Source: Axinella damicornis
Lineage: Eukaryota; Porifera; Demospongiae; Axinellida; Axinellidae
DNA length: 64,000 nucleotides
Reading direction: 5' to 3'
Assembly (NCBI GenBank): GCA_963931865.1
Contig: OZ007505.1
Coordinates: 16,233,616 to 16,297,615 of the forward strand
Positions 1 through 11,745 of the stretch are shown here, piece by piece. A program made the translations under genes and the position numbers. The notes beneath the pieces were generated by a model. The model searched no databases. It worked only from the letters and a program-made list of their open reading frames with translations, and was not told the DNA's origin. The first letter of the stretch is position 1. Each line of letters starts with the position of its first letter.

Positions 1-760
1 CTGTTTTGTGTTTTTGGACTCAGATAGCAGCTTCTATGGCGATCTCGGCAAACACAATCATGCACTGACAATGCTTCTAGTATGTGTTGAATTGAATGAA
101 ATGTGATTGATATGTAGGCTATTAATATGTGCATGGAGGATCGGCCAAACTGGCACACTAGGCCATTTTGAGGGCCCATTCTCACCAACTATGAATCTCA
201 TTAAAGCCATATAAATGCTTACCAATGATGTTAGGGCACGTTTCGATCGACACTGCATATGAAGCCAATGTATTTTGGTACTCCAAGATGGCGGCTTCCG
301 GATAGTATACGGAAATGCCATGGATAACGTGACGTAAGTGCAATGGGTCTATAGGTTATGCATATCAATGTAGGTAGGCTTCTGCGTACCAGAAATGTGG
401 CCGGTAACCTGAAGCTTAATGTGTAGTGTGAATCAACAAAGCTTAGCTAAGTATCCACGAGGTGAAGGTAAGACTATAGCATGATTCTGAAAGGTACGTT
501 TGCCATAGTTACCAATGAATTGTGGTTGCTACTTGTACTTGTTGCATGTTTATGAACTGTGTACATTCAACTTGGTGGAACATGTTGTATTCAAGAAACA
601 GTTCTGTATAGTCAATCTACCTATGGTGGCTATACATGGAATGACTGCTCTGGTCTACCAAAAAAAAAAAAGTAATCCTGGACTTCCCATTTTCTGAAGC
701 AAATGCATCCTGCAGAAGTTCATGATTCTAACTTTCTACTTGTGCCCTCTTGTTAATTAG
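1..760. other. Non-coding left edge
   Basis: I see no supportable exon here. Positions about 117-205 match a unit repeated twice in tandem at 47,695-47,935 (shared stretches around TGCATGGAGGATC and GAGGGCCCATTCTCACC). From about 515 the sequence becomes paralogous to 18,745 onward, upstream of the matching BTBD9-like exons. The exon that should precede 761 in that gene was not found and may lie to the left of the window. Confidence 0.4.
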
Positions 761-1447
761 ACTGATGCTCTTACGAGATTTTGATGAGGACAGGATTGAT
801 GTGCAAGTCACCATTGAAGATCATGCACAAGTGTATGACTTTAAAGATCAGGAATTTGGGTATGACATTGTCTATGCATGTAAATTAATAGTTATCACTG
901 TTAATGCATTTTCTCCTCTTTATTCTGATTTAGCAAAGATATTGAAGTGAGATTTTCAGAAAGGTTTGCACGTCAATTCACTGTCTTAGCAAAACCTACG
1001 GAAAAAGAAAAGGTAATTAGTTAATTGTTTGCATGCCACCTTTCAGTAGCATAACTACCGACTCTCCTTTCAGAGAAATCTCCGAGTGAAGACTTGAATT
1101 TAGTTTAGAGAGTACGTGCTACGTCCCATGCAGGACAGTAACCAGATACAGCCCCGGGCCAGCTGTGGTGTATCACTGCAATAGAAATTTACAGACATGT
1201 TATTTCCCAGGACATCAATCCCTCAAGCCTGCATGCAACCCTAATTTGGCTTAACCTCTAGGACAAACTGAATTGAGTATACAACCTTAATCATTGGCTT
1301 TGCCACACCTAAAAAGCATGCAGTTACAATGAATGACTCCTTATAGATAGTGATGTACCTTGCTTTATACAGCTGAGTGAAGGCGAGGAAAGTGAGGAGG
1401 ACACAATTGGACAGTTCGAAATTACATTTGTTATCCAGGCATCATAG
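515..1447 (+). repeat. Segmental duplication, copy 1 (partner 18,745-19,729)
   Basis: Intron and exon sequence here is collinear, in direct orientation, with 18,745-19,729. Both contain CATGTTTATGAACTGTGTAC, both introns share the TGCCACCTTTC region, and the last introns share AAAAAGCATGCAG. Coding parts are more alike than intron parts, which carry many small indels. That fits an old tandem gene duplication rather than a recent one. Confidence 0.7.
761..1447 (+). CDS. BTBD9-like gene, last three exons only (second discoidin domain)
   Basis: Three exons, 761-859, 934-1012 and 1373-1447 (stop TAG), follow GT-AG rules and keep one frame. They encode MLLRDFDEDRIDVQVTIE, then DIEVRFSERFARQFTVLAKP, then an acidic stretch ending FEITFVIQAS. 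The same three exons recur at 18,959-19,729, where they join exons coding for BTB, BACK and a first discoidin domain. This is therefore the 3' end of a second BTBD9-like gene. In BTBD9 proteins this region is the second F5/8-type-C (discoidin-like) fold. The last exon codes for 24 residues here against 54 in the paralogue. Upstream exons are not visible in the window, so the gene may continue to the left or may be a truncated duplicate. The family assignment rests on the paralogue and is moderately sure. Confidence 0.55.
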
Positions 1448-2274
1448 TACACTTGCATGCATTGTTACTATTCGACTTGTGTTGCTAGTTGTATATACAG
1501 CCAGTTTGAGTTCTATAGCAGCTATACTAGCTAGGTTGAGTTATTATTGAAATCCAGATAGATCGATCTATGTGGGAAGTATAAGTCATGTACATAATTA
1601 TGAGAATTCTCATCACCCTATTTTATTGAAATTATGAAGGTTTGTTTCATCAACTTGAGTCACTTGAATTCACTTTACCTGTACCTCACGAGTGACCCAT
1701 GGCCACAACTGTACAAGAGCACCTAGCCACATAAAAGGTGGTGCCATATGCATCTCTCAGATGTTCTTTACGGAAAAGCATGCAATCTGGTCATCTCCCT
1801 TAACTGTTTTCTTAGGGCCTTGGATAGCATTATCCATCTACCTCTATTTCTGATTTTAACTAGATGACACTCGCTAATGACACATTATATGCAATATTAC
1901 TCAGGTATTACACTTCCCTGCAGCATTGGCTGAAGAATCAGGCCCGGCCCGGGCATCTCAAGTCAACTGTTCCCTAGATGGATGACAAAGCCACTGAGTT
2001 CTTGTCTGAAGACCATGGCATAGGCAGTTTATAGTAGGGACATTCATATCATTATGGGTGTTGAGAGTTCAGATAGGCATTCACCCTGCTCACAGAATAC
2101 AGTATAGGTAGCAATATAGCTAAATCATGCGTACAGGGACTAACCTCAGTCTTATAAAGAGTGCCTCGTTTGATAGAGTGCCTCATTTGATTGACAACAC
2201 AAAGGTCAATGCATCTTCCCCACTAGTGCAACCGAACGAGGACAGACACCGTTTCCGCTACACTACTCACTACT
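1448..2274. other. Intergenic, nothing recognised
   Basis: There is no ORF, splice-consistent exon or clear terminal repeat. The sequence is AT-rich with scattered stops in all frames. Confidence 0.4.
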
Positions 2275-4496
2275 ATGGGGCTCGCTCAGGCTCGCCCCAA
2301 TGAGGGACCCAGGCAGCCTTCTCTCTCACTAAGGAAGCACAAACAGCTATCCTTTACCAGGAAGAGAAGTAGTCAGACCAACTATGTATTTACTTCCAAG
2401 AAACCTTGCGACGACAAGCAGCCAACCCAACTATCACCTATGACTCCAACGTTGGCCATCCAACCACTCTTGTCCAAACCGTCACCAATGACACCACCTC
2501 CCACTTCAACACCACCATCATCGCCCACTGTCAGACCTCCCATTAACTCACTGGCTATACACACTACTCAGAAACCTGTCAGCCCTCCCAGTAACTCACT
2601 GGCTACCCACACCACTCAGAAACCTGTCAGCCCTCCCAGTAACTCACTGGCTACCCACACCACTCAGAAACCTGTCAGCCCTCCCACTAACTCACTGGCT
2701 ACCCACACCACTCAGAAACCTGTCAGCCCTCCCAGTAACTCACTGGCTACCCACATCACTCAGAAACCTGTCAGCCCTCCCACTAATTCATTGGCCACCC
2801 ACACCATTCAGAAACTGGTCGGTGTTTCCACTGAACCACCTGCTGAATCTTCCATTCGGCTATCCTCTTGCCCCATGACTCAGCAATCAAATAAAACCTC
2901 ATCTGTGTCAGATTTGATGCCAACTTCCCCACTACAGTACCATCACCCAGTCCACCTCCATATAGCCCTATACCCAACCATGACATTGTTCATGACAGTA
3001 TTGATCTTGACACAGAATATACCGGCAAGCAGCTACCACCATTATTATCATCTGTCCTCCCAAAGGGATATACCTAAAGGTTAAACTATACACACAGAAT
3101 TCCAATGATCTGGCATTTTCAGCCACCATTTTCATTAATACTACATCAGAAGAAGGAGCAACTGAATGGATCAAAGATCTTGAAGCCTATACAGCAACAA
3201 CATACCGTGTTACAAGAGGAAATCGTGTAAAAGGCTGTCAGATTTTGTATAAGAGTGACCTACACTGCCAACACAAATGCAAAAGGTCTTCCAAGTATAA
3301 ACCAGAAAAGATCCAGTCATTACAGAGAGATAAGAAGACCAGGTGCCCAGCTCATTTCACGATAAAGGTGCACAACACAAAGGCCAGGCATTATATCACT
3401 CATCCATGTGAAGTAACGATTACCTGGGATCATAACCACTCAACTCAATCTGCACATGCACTCAGTTTTAGACCAATTAATAGTGAAACTAAACAGAAGT
3501 TTGATAGCTACTTTGACTTAGGTCACTAGCTCTCCCTCCTCTGCTATCCACCACCATAGCCTAAATCTAGCTATTGAACATGGTGGCAGAGAAAAAGAAT
3601 TTGAAATTGCACATGCAGACCGTTCCATAAACCCACTACCAAACGACATCTACTATCTGTATAACAAATGGCGGGTAGACAAACTTGGCCCAGAGAATGG
3701 TGAGAAAATGTTTGAACACTTATAAAGGCATACAATGAAGAACATGGAGAAGAAGGTGGAAGAGCATTCATACAAAGGTATGAAAAGCAATCTGTACAGA
3801 CCACACCGGAAAAAAACAACATCTGACCAGCCTCTTGTGCTAGCATTATGTACTCCACTGATGGCTCGTGCTCACAGATTAGTGAGGCAGGCAGGGGAGC
3901 TAGTATACTGTGACTCAACTTCAAGTTTAGACCGGTACAATTGCCCCACGTTTGTGATGAGCACATGCACGTCAGTTGGAGGCATTCCCTTGGGTGCTAG
4001 TGTAGTAATAACTTCAGGTGAAAGCGAAGAAGTCATTACAGAGGAAATGACATTCTTGAAAACTGTCTTACTCACCAATGCCTTTTATGGAAAAGGGGCT
4101 AATGGGTCAGAGATATGTATCACTGATGATTCAGATGCTGAAAGGGCAGCTCTCAGAAATGTCTGGCCAGATACCACCTTTCTTCTATGCATTTTTCATC
4201 ACTTGCAGAGCTGGTGGTCATGGTTGTGGGCTGCTAAGCATGGCATAGCTAAGGAAGACCGCCAGCCAATTATGCTCCTGGTAAAAAGTATGCTATACAC
4301 ACCTCATGAGCAAGACTTTCACCAAAAGTATGCTTCTATTATGAAGAAGACTCCAAACAGCTATACAACACAATACCCTAACCTCCTTCATAGACTGGAG
4401 CAGTTTTGGGAGCGTCGATCTGAGTGGGCTCTCTCCTACAGAGTAGACAAAATAATGAGGGGAAACCATACTAACAATTATTTAGACCATACATGA
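2275..4496 (+). pseudogene. Decayed Mutator-like (MULE) transposase gene
   Basis: Coding pieces lie in three frames. From 2275 there is a Ser/Thr/Pro-rich N-terminus. From about 3063 to 3529 comes a Cys/His-rich DNA-binding part, with CQHKCKRSSKY, an RCPAHFTIKV stretch and WDHNHSTQSAH. A further frame at about 3526-3724 holds INPLPNDIYYLYNKWR, and 3735-4496 the catalytic part. The last shows the MULE pattern: an Asp in ELVYCDSTSSLDRYNC, an Asp in ITDDSDAERAA, and a C-x2-H motif in LLCIFHHLQSWWSWLW. It breaks off before the usual SWIM zinc finger. At least three frame changes (about 3063, 3528 and 3725) and the truncation indicate a dead element. No terminal repeats could be paired. Identification is from motif pattern only. 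Confidence 0.7.
2540..2810 (+). repeat. 48-bp coding minisatellite
   Basis: About five and a half copies of a 48-bp unit encode a 16-residue repeat of the form SPPSNSLATHTTQKPV, alternating SPPS and SPPT. It lies inside the N-terminal low-complexity part of the MULE-related ORF. The unit length is a multiple of three, so copy-number change would keep the frame. Confidence 0.85.
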
Positions 4497-5263
4497 ATAA
4501 TTAATGAGCTTTTACCTTTGAAGTTTGCTGGTTAGTTCAGGGCATTTAAGTAGGTTAGTCACCCGCTTGCGCTTTGAAGTCGCCGGTTAGTTCAGGTAGT
4601 TTAGTAGAATCAAATTAAAGTTTTAATCAAGCAAACATACCAGTATGTTTGAGGTGATATAAAGACTGACATCAAATGAACTGAACTTAGTAGAGAAACA
4701 GGACAAAATATGACATGAGAACAATTCAGTAGCACAAGGGACTTCGCCAGAATGGTAGGTATTGCGGCCAGCAAATCCAGCTGACTACACATCTCTTTCA
4801 ACGAATCCACATCAACAACGCACCTCTCCCCATGGCCCCAAGGTCTGGACGAGCATAAATCTTCAGATCTTTAAACTGCACTTTTCGCTGTTCAATGCCG
4901 CCTTACACAGCCTTGGAGTTGCGTTCGCTTTTCACTGACTCATGGTGCTCTCGATGCGCGAATGAAGAAGCTGACGAAGGAGGGTGTACAGAGTACAAAA
5001 TAACAGTCGGCCATCGGCCAATTTCCGAGCAATTTATGGAATTGACCGCGCAAAATGTTACTCAGTCGGTCTTACCGACCGAACAAGTCCTACGACGAGC
5101 TCGAGCGCGTAGCGCGAGACGATCGCAATTATGGGTGGAGTCTGGATAAGCGCATGCGCACGAGTATTAACACGCGGTAGATCAGTGCGTTGTACGTACG
5201 TATAGTATACGTGTACGTGCCGTTTCAGGTCTGATAGCTAGCTGTTCGTGAGCCCTTGCAGAC
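4497..5263. other. Gap between two transposase remnants
   Basis: An imperfect direct repeat of about 45 bp (4515-4560 and 4573-4618, sharing GGTTAGTTCAGG) is the only structure I see. An open frame at 4895-5149 has no recognisable domain. The stretch just upstream of 5264 is probably the 5' flank of the hAT element, but I could not pair terminal repeats. Confidence 0.35.
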
Positions 5264-7525
5264 ATGAAAAGGTCGAGTGCTGAAACGTCATCCTCTGGCT
5301 CAGAGCCCAAGAAACGGAGGGTAACTTATACTACTTACCAGAAGTGGAAAGGCGAGCTGGACTGTGACTGTCAAACGCTCTCTTGGCTGGACTGCGACTC
5401 CAAGATAGTGTCAGGAAAGAGAATAGTCTCGAAGTTGCGATGCAGTACATGTGCGAAGTTCAAGACAAGAATTGAAAGTCGCAGAAACTTCAGCGATCGC
5501 TGGATTGTAGGGGCAGACTCTGTACGTACCAGCAATATACGCGATCATGCTCGGGCAGACCAGCATACTCATGCCATGAACTTGCTCAAGAAAGAGCAAG
5601 CAGAGGCAAGTGGTAGCGGGAGTTGCTCGTATGCTCCCATCGCCAGAGCACTGAGCAAGCTTCATGATGAGGAGAAGGAGCAACTGCGTCGAAAATTTGA
5701 CATTGCTTACTTCATGGCTCTCGAGAAGCTTTCATTTAGGAAGTCGTCTTTGTGAGTTAGAAGCTCGTCATGGAGTCGGAATTGGAACCACCTACACCAA
5801 CGAAATCGCTGGAAAAACTTTCGCTCACTACATTGCTGAGTCAAACAGGCAGCAACTGCTCGAAAAGCTCGCCCAGGCCAAGTTCTTCTCGCTGTTAATC
5901 GACGGATCCACTGACACAGGGAACGTAGACAACGAGTTGTTCATGGTGGTTTGGTGTGATTGTGATGGAGCAGATGAGAAGATCCACACAAGAACTACCT
6001 ACTTCCACGTTGGTAGGCCATCGACAGTAGATGCTGCAGGACTCTTCCAGGGTCTTAGGGATGCGCTGCTAAAGCTTGGAATCGCTGAAGTGGATGCCGA
6101 AAGCTGCATTAAGCTAGTCGGAATCGGGAGTGACGGAGCTGCAGCCAACATAGCCCAGGGAGGTCTCAAAGGGCTCGTTGAAGCACAGCTTGAGTGGATA
6201 TTTTGGATGTGGTGCTTCGCTCACCGGATTGAGTTGGCTGTGAAGGATGCCTTGAAAGGTACAGCTTTTGATGATATCGATGACATGCTTCTCAAGTTGT
6301 ACTATCTGTACGAAAAATCACCAAAAAAGTGCAGGGAGCTAGAGGAAGTCATCTCAGACTTGAAAGGCTGCATCTGCTTCGACGACTCTGGAGTCAAACC
6401 GGTCAGGGCCAGCGGTTCTAGGTGGGTGAGCCATAAGTTAAGTGCAATGAGGCGCATTCTCTCTAAGTATCGAGCATATACGAGCCACCTCATAGCACTG
6501 TCTCAGGATCCCAGTGTCAAGAGGGTAGACCGTGCTAAGCTTCATGGCTACTGTAGTCGCTGGACTGAAGCCAAGTACCTTTTGGGCTGTGCAGTCTTCA
6601 TTGACGTCCTCACACCCTGCGCCATATTCTCGCAAGTGATGCAATGTGACGAGATAGATATCCTAGCTGCACTCTCGAGCTTGTTGCGGACATCAAGGAG
6701 ACAGAGAAGTTGAGCCAGTGTATTCTGCCACTTTGAAGAAGTTGAGTGACGAGAACGGGAAGAAGATATACCAGTGCCAGGAACTCAAAAAGTTTGGTCA
6801 AGCAGAGAGCTACTATGAAAGGCAGCATAAAGAGTTTTGCACAAAGGTGAGAGAATGCCTAAGGTCCAGAATGGCATGGTCAGATCAGCAGTTGATCAGA
6901 GAGCATACTAGCGACACAAGGATGGGAAAGACTGGTGGAAGAGGAAACACCACTGGATAGCCTCGACAGGCTGGTGGAGAGGTTTGCTATACCTCTGCAG
7001 GGAGCTTTGGCAGATACTAGTAAAATCAGAGAAGAGTTCGAGTCTGTTTTACAGTATGCTGTCCACTTCATCTCCCTCGCCACAATGGACTACCGTTCGG
7101 TTTGGTGGAGGATCTTTCACGCACCAACTGCCTCCGAGTGGTCCAATGTTCGCATTCTGGTCGAACTTCTGTTTTCGCTGCCTGCATCTAATGGAAAACT
7201 CAAGAGGGTGTTCTCACAGATGAATGTAATTAAGACCAACAAAAGGTCTTTACTCTCGAATCAATCGCTTGACGACCTCCTCCTTCTGTCCACTGACAGT
7301 GTGCCACTAAAGGATTTTTGCCCTGATGCTGCAATAGATCTCTGGTGGAAAGACAAGCTTCGCAGACCGAACCAGAAGAAAAGGAAGCAGTATAAGAAGC
7401 ATTCAAGCACCACACCATCAGTAGCTGACAGTAGCTCATCGGAGTCTGACTCTGAAGAGTCTGATGCTCAGCCCAACCTACTCACCGAATGGGATGACTG
7501 GATGACTCCATCATCTTCATCTTAA
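5264..7525 (+). pseudogene. hAT-superfamily transposase, ZNF862-like, with frameshifts
   Basis: Four frame segments read as one hAT protein. 5264 to about 5745 has a basic N-terminus and a BED-like finger (CSTCAKF followed by DHARADQHTHA). About 5746-6675 is the RNase-H-like core, with LLIDGSTDTGNVDNELF, then IGSDGAAANIAQGG and WCFAHRIELAVKDAL. About 6676-6910 follows in a third frame (ELVADIKETEKL). About 6911-7525 is the hATC dimerisation region (LPASNGKLKRVFSQMNVIKT) with an acidic Ser-rich end. This order matches the C-terminal part of ZNF862/KIAA1586-type proteins, which are hAT-derived. Single-base frame changes near 5745, 6675 and 6910 mark it as dead, or as carrying assembly indels. 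Most of the coding potential survives, so inactivation looks recent. An AATAAA lies near 7669. Confidence 0.8.
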
Positions 7526-8060
7526 CTGCCACTCATCATGTATATACACTCACCGCTTTTTCTTTGTTTGCAACCAGTCAGCTAATACTATTAACACTTA
7601 GTTGTATTCTTGTGTTCAAGTTATAATAAGTTTCTTGGCTGCTTTTGCAGCACTGTTATTATTATGACAATAAAAGTACTGCAAAGTGATACAAATGCAT
7701 AGTAGTATACTAGGAAAGAAAACGTGGTATGACTGAAATGTTTTTGTCCGAAATTTTTTGTCCGACCATTTTTAAAAAGTGGCCAATCAAAATTGACTTT
7801 GTTCTGACAAACAGCCTACCAAATTTTTGACCTTATTTTGTACTCTGGTGTAGGTACAGACACTATGCAAGCTCAACCATTGACACCGGAACAAGAAGAG
7901 AAACTGTGGTGCCTTACGCATTTTTCGCTGTGTACTGCTTGGAGCTTCGCCATGTAATACAGTCTTTTGGTACAACTGCAAACTCTTTGGCCTTAGAGGT
8001 GAAGATGAGCACAGATCCCTAGTTCGTGAGCAGTTCGTGAGCAGTTCGAAGTCAACTCCG
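7526..8060. other. 3' flank of the hAT remnant
   Basis: It contains a poly(A)-signal-like AATAAA near 7669 and short repeats of TTTTTGTCCGA around 7741-7765. No gene is seen. Confidence 0.35.
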
Positions 8061-8069
8061 ATCAGCAGG

Positions 8070-9375
8070 TAGTCTCGTTCCCAGACCCAAACAACCCCAG
8101 CGAAGATCACTTGCAGTATCTCGCGGGGAAGGAGGGTCTGGTCATTTGACCGCGGGCAACGCGGATCTACGCCTGGTATGCAGGCGTACTCAATTATTGG
8201 TTAATTATCAAATTCTACCGTAAATATTTTTCCGCTGATTTAGAAGCGCTCTCAAAATGATTTGGATGTAGATGGCAGTCCAGACTAGTGAAACGATTGA
8301 TGCCGATACGGCGTACGGCAAGTAGCTCATGGACTTGTTACCGTTCAAAGCGGCAAGATAAAATGGTGGCTAGTACTGGCAGCAGGTGCTTGGGGGTAGT
8401 CACTGCGCAGAATCCGACAATCACGACAGTCAGGTATGTCATCAGGCAGTACTGTAAGGCCATAGAGTCACTAGGCAGCGACAACGCTCGAGCGCTTGCG
8501 AACAAGCCATGACATATGAACAAACGCTTAACTACATGTACAGTATGGGGCGAAATTTTATACTACGGAAATGACGTCACGTGTAAATGAAATGGATCAT
8601 GTAGGTATCCGACTCCCTCGTGCAAACGAAAGGGGGCGTGGTCAGCAGTCACGTGGTGCCACGCCCACTCAATTCCCATGGTGTCACGCCCACCTAAGGG
8701 CATATTCGCACACGTACATGCTACGACGTGGTTATTGGTCCGGCAGGAAGTAGGGCGATGGGTTGAAGTGGCTATTGGTCTGGCAGGCGGCATAGGGTAT
8801 ATTAGGGCCAGGGCCGACTGTAAATGCGCGCGTTTCCAGTACCTATACCTAAAGTATGTACTTCCTGCACGCTATATCTACGTCGGAAAATGAAAAAGTT
8901 GCAGATCAAATGTAGAGACGATCGTGCATATTAAACTTACAGCGACGGAACATAATACTTCAATGTGCAGTAGGGTTTATTAGGCGCCTAGGCCTGTGCA
9001 GGTTTCAAGTTAGTCTCGCGGGCCAGACGTTCGCGGCGCGCGGAGGGGAGGACGGCGCGCCGCCCTCCCCTCCGCGCGCCGCGAACGTCTGGCCCGCGAG
9101 ACTAGTTTCAAGTATCTAGGATACTTGAAACCTGCACAGCTGAGCTAGACTTAACCAGGAATTTTCACGCGAGGTGCCGTTGCCTTCCGTAAGCGTAATC
9201 GTACTTACAAGAGCTCGAGCTCGAGCTAAGTCTTAGGAGGGCGTGACACCATGGGAATTGAGTGGGCGTGGCACCACGTGACTGCTGACCACGCCCCCTT
9301 TCGTTTGCGCGAGGGAGTCGGATATCCTACATGATCCATCTTCGCTGGGGTTGTTTGGGTCTGGGAACGAGACTA
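8070..9375. mobile_element. TAGYCTCG-family foldback element with 9-bp target duplication
   Basis: The ends are inverted copies: TAGTCTCGTTCCCAGACCCA at 8070 and its reverse complement ending at 9375. ATCAGCAGG occurs directly before (8061-8069) and after (9376-9384), a 9-bp target duplication. A second pair of inverted arms, about 100 bp, lies at 8590-8697 and 9237-9340 (GTGGTCAGCAGTCACGTGGT region). No transposase is encoded, so it is non-autonomous. The duplication length suggests mobilisation by a Mutator-like transposase, which is an inference. Confidence 0.85.
9011..9104. mobile_element. 94-bp near-perfect palindrome, same family, nested
   Basis: The element is two 47-bp arms with one mismatch and no loop, starting TAGTCTCGCGGGCCAGACG. 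GTTTCAAGT flanks it on both sides (9002-9010 and 9105-9113), a 9-bp duplication. It is inserted inside the 8070-9375 element. Its outer 16 bases match the palindrome at 24,254-24,323. Confidence 0.9.
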
Positions 9376-9384
9376 ATCAGCAGG

Positions 9385-10076
9385 GGCGGTTTCTACGATT
9401 CAGAGGACCGAGGGTCTTTATCACCGTAAACCACAAGACATGGCTGGTCGTTCTCTCCAAAGTGACGTTGTATTCCCGCAACAAACTGCATCAGGATGGC
9501 TGGGGGGCATGGGGTTTTGTCTTGGCGACGAGCTTCCATTACGAATCTAGGTAGCTAGCAGATCCGCAGCTTTTCAGGGGCATCCTTGACGCCGCGAGCA
9601 TCACACCACGCACGAAACACACTGACTACCCATTGTGTTGCCTTTCGTGGCTTTGCAGGTAAGCGATCACTGATAGCCTGGTCCAATGCTTTCTCAGGTA
9701 AGGGAGATCCAAATTGTACAGTTTGCTGTTTTCGCTGCTACTGAGTCCTCGATGTTAGATTCAAAGTCGATCGCATTAAACCCCCAGGCTTCTCCTTCCA
9801 TGGCGCAGCAGGGATGTTACTCGACAACACAATCAAACTGGCACCAGCTAGCTAGCTAGCTACCTCACCACTAGCCTACTCACCACTGAGCGTATCGCGC
9901 TTTTTTTTTTCTGCAGTATGACGCAAAATGACTGTCCTCTCGAATATCATTGGCTGTAGCTATGCGATGGTTCAGCAAAGCCCATATATGGTCACAGCCA
10001 CCCTGCTCTGCATGTGCCTTATTCAATTAGTATCATCAATTAGTGTCACCTTATTCAATTAGCGGTATGGTCTAAG
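9385..10076. other. Intergenic, nothing recognised
   Basis: Short open frames only. A GCTA microsatellite-like run lies at 9850-9862 and a T-run at 9901-9910. No exon or repeat boundary could be supported. Confidence 0.35.
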
Positions 10077-10229
10077 ATAGATAGACCCCTCCCTACAGGA
10101 AACTAACCGACTTAAGCGCCCTTGGGAAACCTCGGAAGTGCTAATTGCGTCTCGGGCTGCGCCCTCGACCCAATTAGCACTTCCTCGGTTTCCCATGGGC
10201 GCTTAAGTCGGTTAGTTCCCTGTAGAGAG
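10077..10229. mobile_element. Palindromic MITE-like element, about 150 bp
   Basis: Two arms of about 65 bp pair with few mismatches (ACTAACCGACTTAAGCGCCC near 10,105 against its reverse complement near 10,215). The middle is GC-rich with a CTCGGGCTGCGCCCTCGA motif. A similar design with unrelated arms occurs at 54,443-54,576. No clear target duplication was read. Confidence 0.7.
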
Positions 10230-10326
10230 GGATCTATCCTATACGCGGAGGCAGGAATGAGAATCATCAAGGAAATAGTCACGTTCCAGAGGTTATAGTG
10301 GTGCTGCTTGCCAACACCAAGCAGCT

Positions 10327-10412
10327 GTGGCAAAGGCATTTAACATTTGTTCAGTGAACCTAGCCCCGTACTACTCAAAAGAAGCAAGGAAGACGTTTGC
10401 AGATCTGGCAAT

Positions 10413-10453
<41 letters not shown>

Positions 10454-11065
10454 GTCTATGGCTACAGAGTTTTATGCAGACCTGCGAAGGCCAAGCCATG
10501 CACACAGCAGTGAACCTGCAGATGCAGACAAACCTGAACCAATTGATAGTGGAGGTGAAAACATCAGTTCAAGTTTTGGGTCTACAGCAGAGGAAATGGC
10601 CTATGATGGGCCCGATTCACTTACGGAGCAGATAGAAAATTTCCATACCTCCATAAGGGAGATCGAAGAAGACCTAGTAGTGAGAGTGAGGGAGGCAGAC
10701 CATAACTTCATCTCCGGTCTCTGTAAATTCAATAGAAAAATGCAGAAGTCATCACATGCTCCGACTTCAACAATTGCCTATGCCGTACACAACTTTGGAA
10801 GGACTGATAGTAAGTCACTTATAGGTAGAACAACGTACTTTCATATTTGATAGGATTTGTACGGTCTCAAGGAAGAAAAGGCCGATACATAAAGACCAAT
10901 GCTGGAGGAATAAAAAGAAGGCGTGCAGGAATACCAAGAGGGTCAAAAATGGCCCCTCAGGGCCGACCTACAAAAAGAAAGATTGGAGCACAAGAGCTGC
11001 CACTTCCTGTGAAGAGGCCCAAAAAACCTCATAGCCTCTCCAACAACATTAATAATTGTAGACGT
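10327..11065 (+). pseudogene. Decayed ORF, possibly the tail of a MULE-associated protein
   Basis: An open stretch from about 10,450 to 10,810 encodes an acidic, coiled-coil-prone segment (ENFHTSIREIEEDLVVRVRE). After a possible 44-bp intron (GTAAGT at 10,812, AG before 10,855) it continues as a basic tail (RRRAGIPRGSKMAPQGRP). Basic tails of this composition are common after the SWIM domain in MULE-type transposase genes of marine invertebrates, so this could be the missing end of such an element. A run of 40 G interrupts the upstream part. The function is not established. Confidence 0.35.
10413..10452 (+). repeat. Poly-G tract, 40 G
   Basis: An uninterrupted run of G. It makes apparent polyglycine ORFs that should not be read as protein. 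Confidence 0.95.
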
Positions 11066-11433
11066 TAGTACATTAATATTCATTGGAACATTATAGTTAG
11101 GGCTCCCAATGGAAAAATTGAAGGTGAAGCAATATCATATCTGTTGTGCTAGAACTGAATATCTACCTGAGTTGCATCAAAGCCACACAAGCAGTTTGTG
11201 AGCAGAGCTACTTTTTTGACCACAGTAGTCTTGGACTTGAAAGGGTTAATGTCAAAATGATGGTCAAGATTAGTTCAAGTGACTTTTGAAGCTCCACCCT
11301 GAAACCAATGGTACTGATGGATTTCACTTGATGTACCATGTGCAAAAATGCCTGGACCAACCCAACTATGGACTATGAAGTGACTATTTTAGCTAATATT
11401 ACAATACATTTTCTCCATAGAAGATTAGATGAT

Positions 11434-11745
11434 TGGTTTGAAGTGACTTTTCACAATGAAATTTAGCAAACATTCTTGAAAATCAATAGTAGAGTGTGTT
11501 AATAGCCGGACCACTTGTGTTGATACCTTTTGAAGGTATGTTTGTATATAACCTCCCATAAAATCACAAAACAACATATTTTGATCTGTTTGAAGTGACT
11601 TATAACGATGAATTTTAGCAAGCATCGTTGAAAATCAATAGGTACCATTAGCAGAGTGTGTCAGTAGCCGGACCATCTCCGTTCATACCTGTTGAAGGTA
11701 TGTTCGTATATAACCTCCCATATAAAATCAAAACCCCCCCATATT
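11434..11745. repeat. Two tandem copies of a unit of about 155 bp
   Basis: Units starting near 11,434 and 11,588 share GTTTGAAGTGACTT, GTGTGT(T/C)A(A/G)TAGCCGGACCA and GTATATAACCTCCCAT. The copies differ by small indels. No coding content. Confidence 0.8.

Noticed and set aside
10347..10850. Polyglycine protein
   Set aside because: The glycine run is a 40-base poly-G tract and no known start or domain precedes it.
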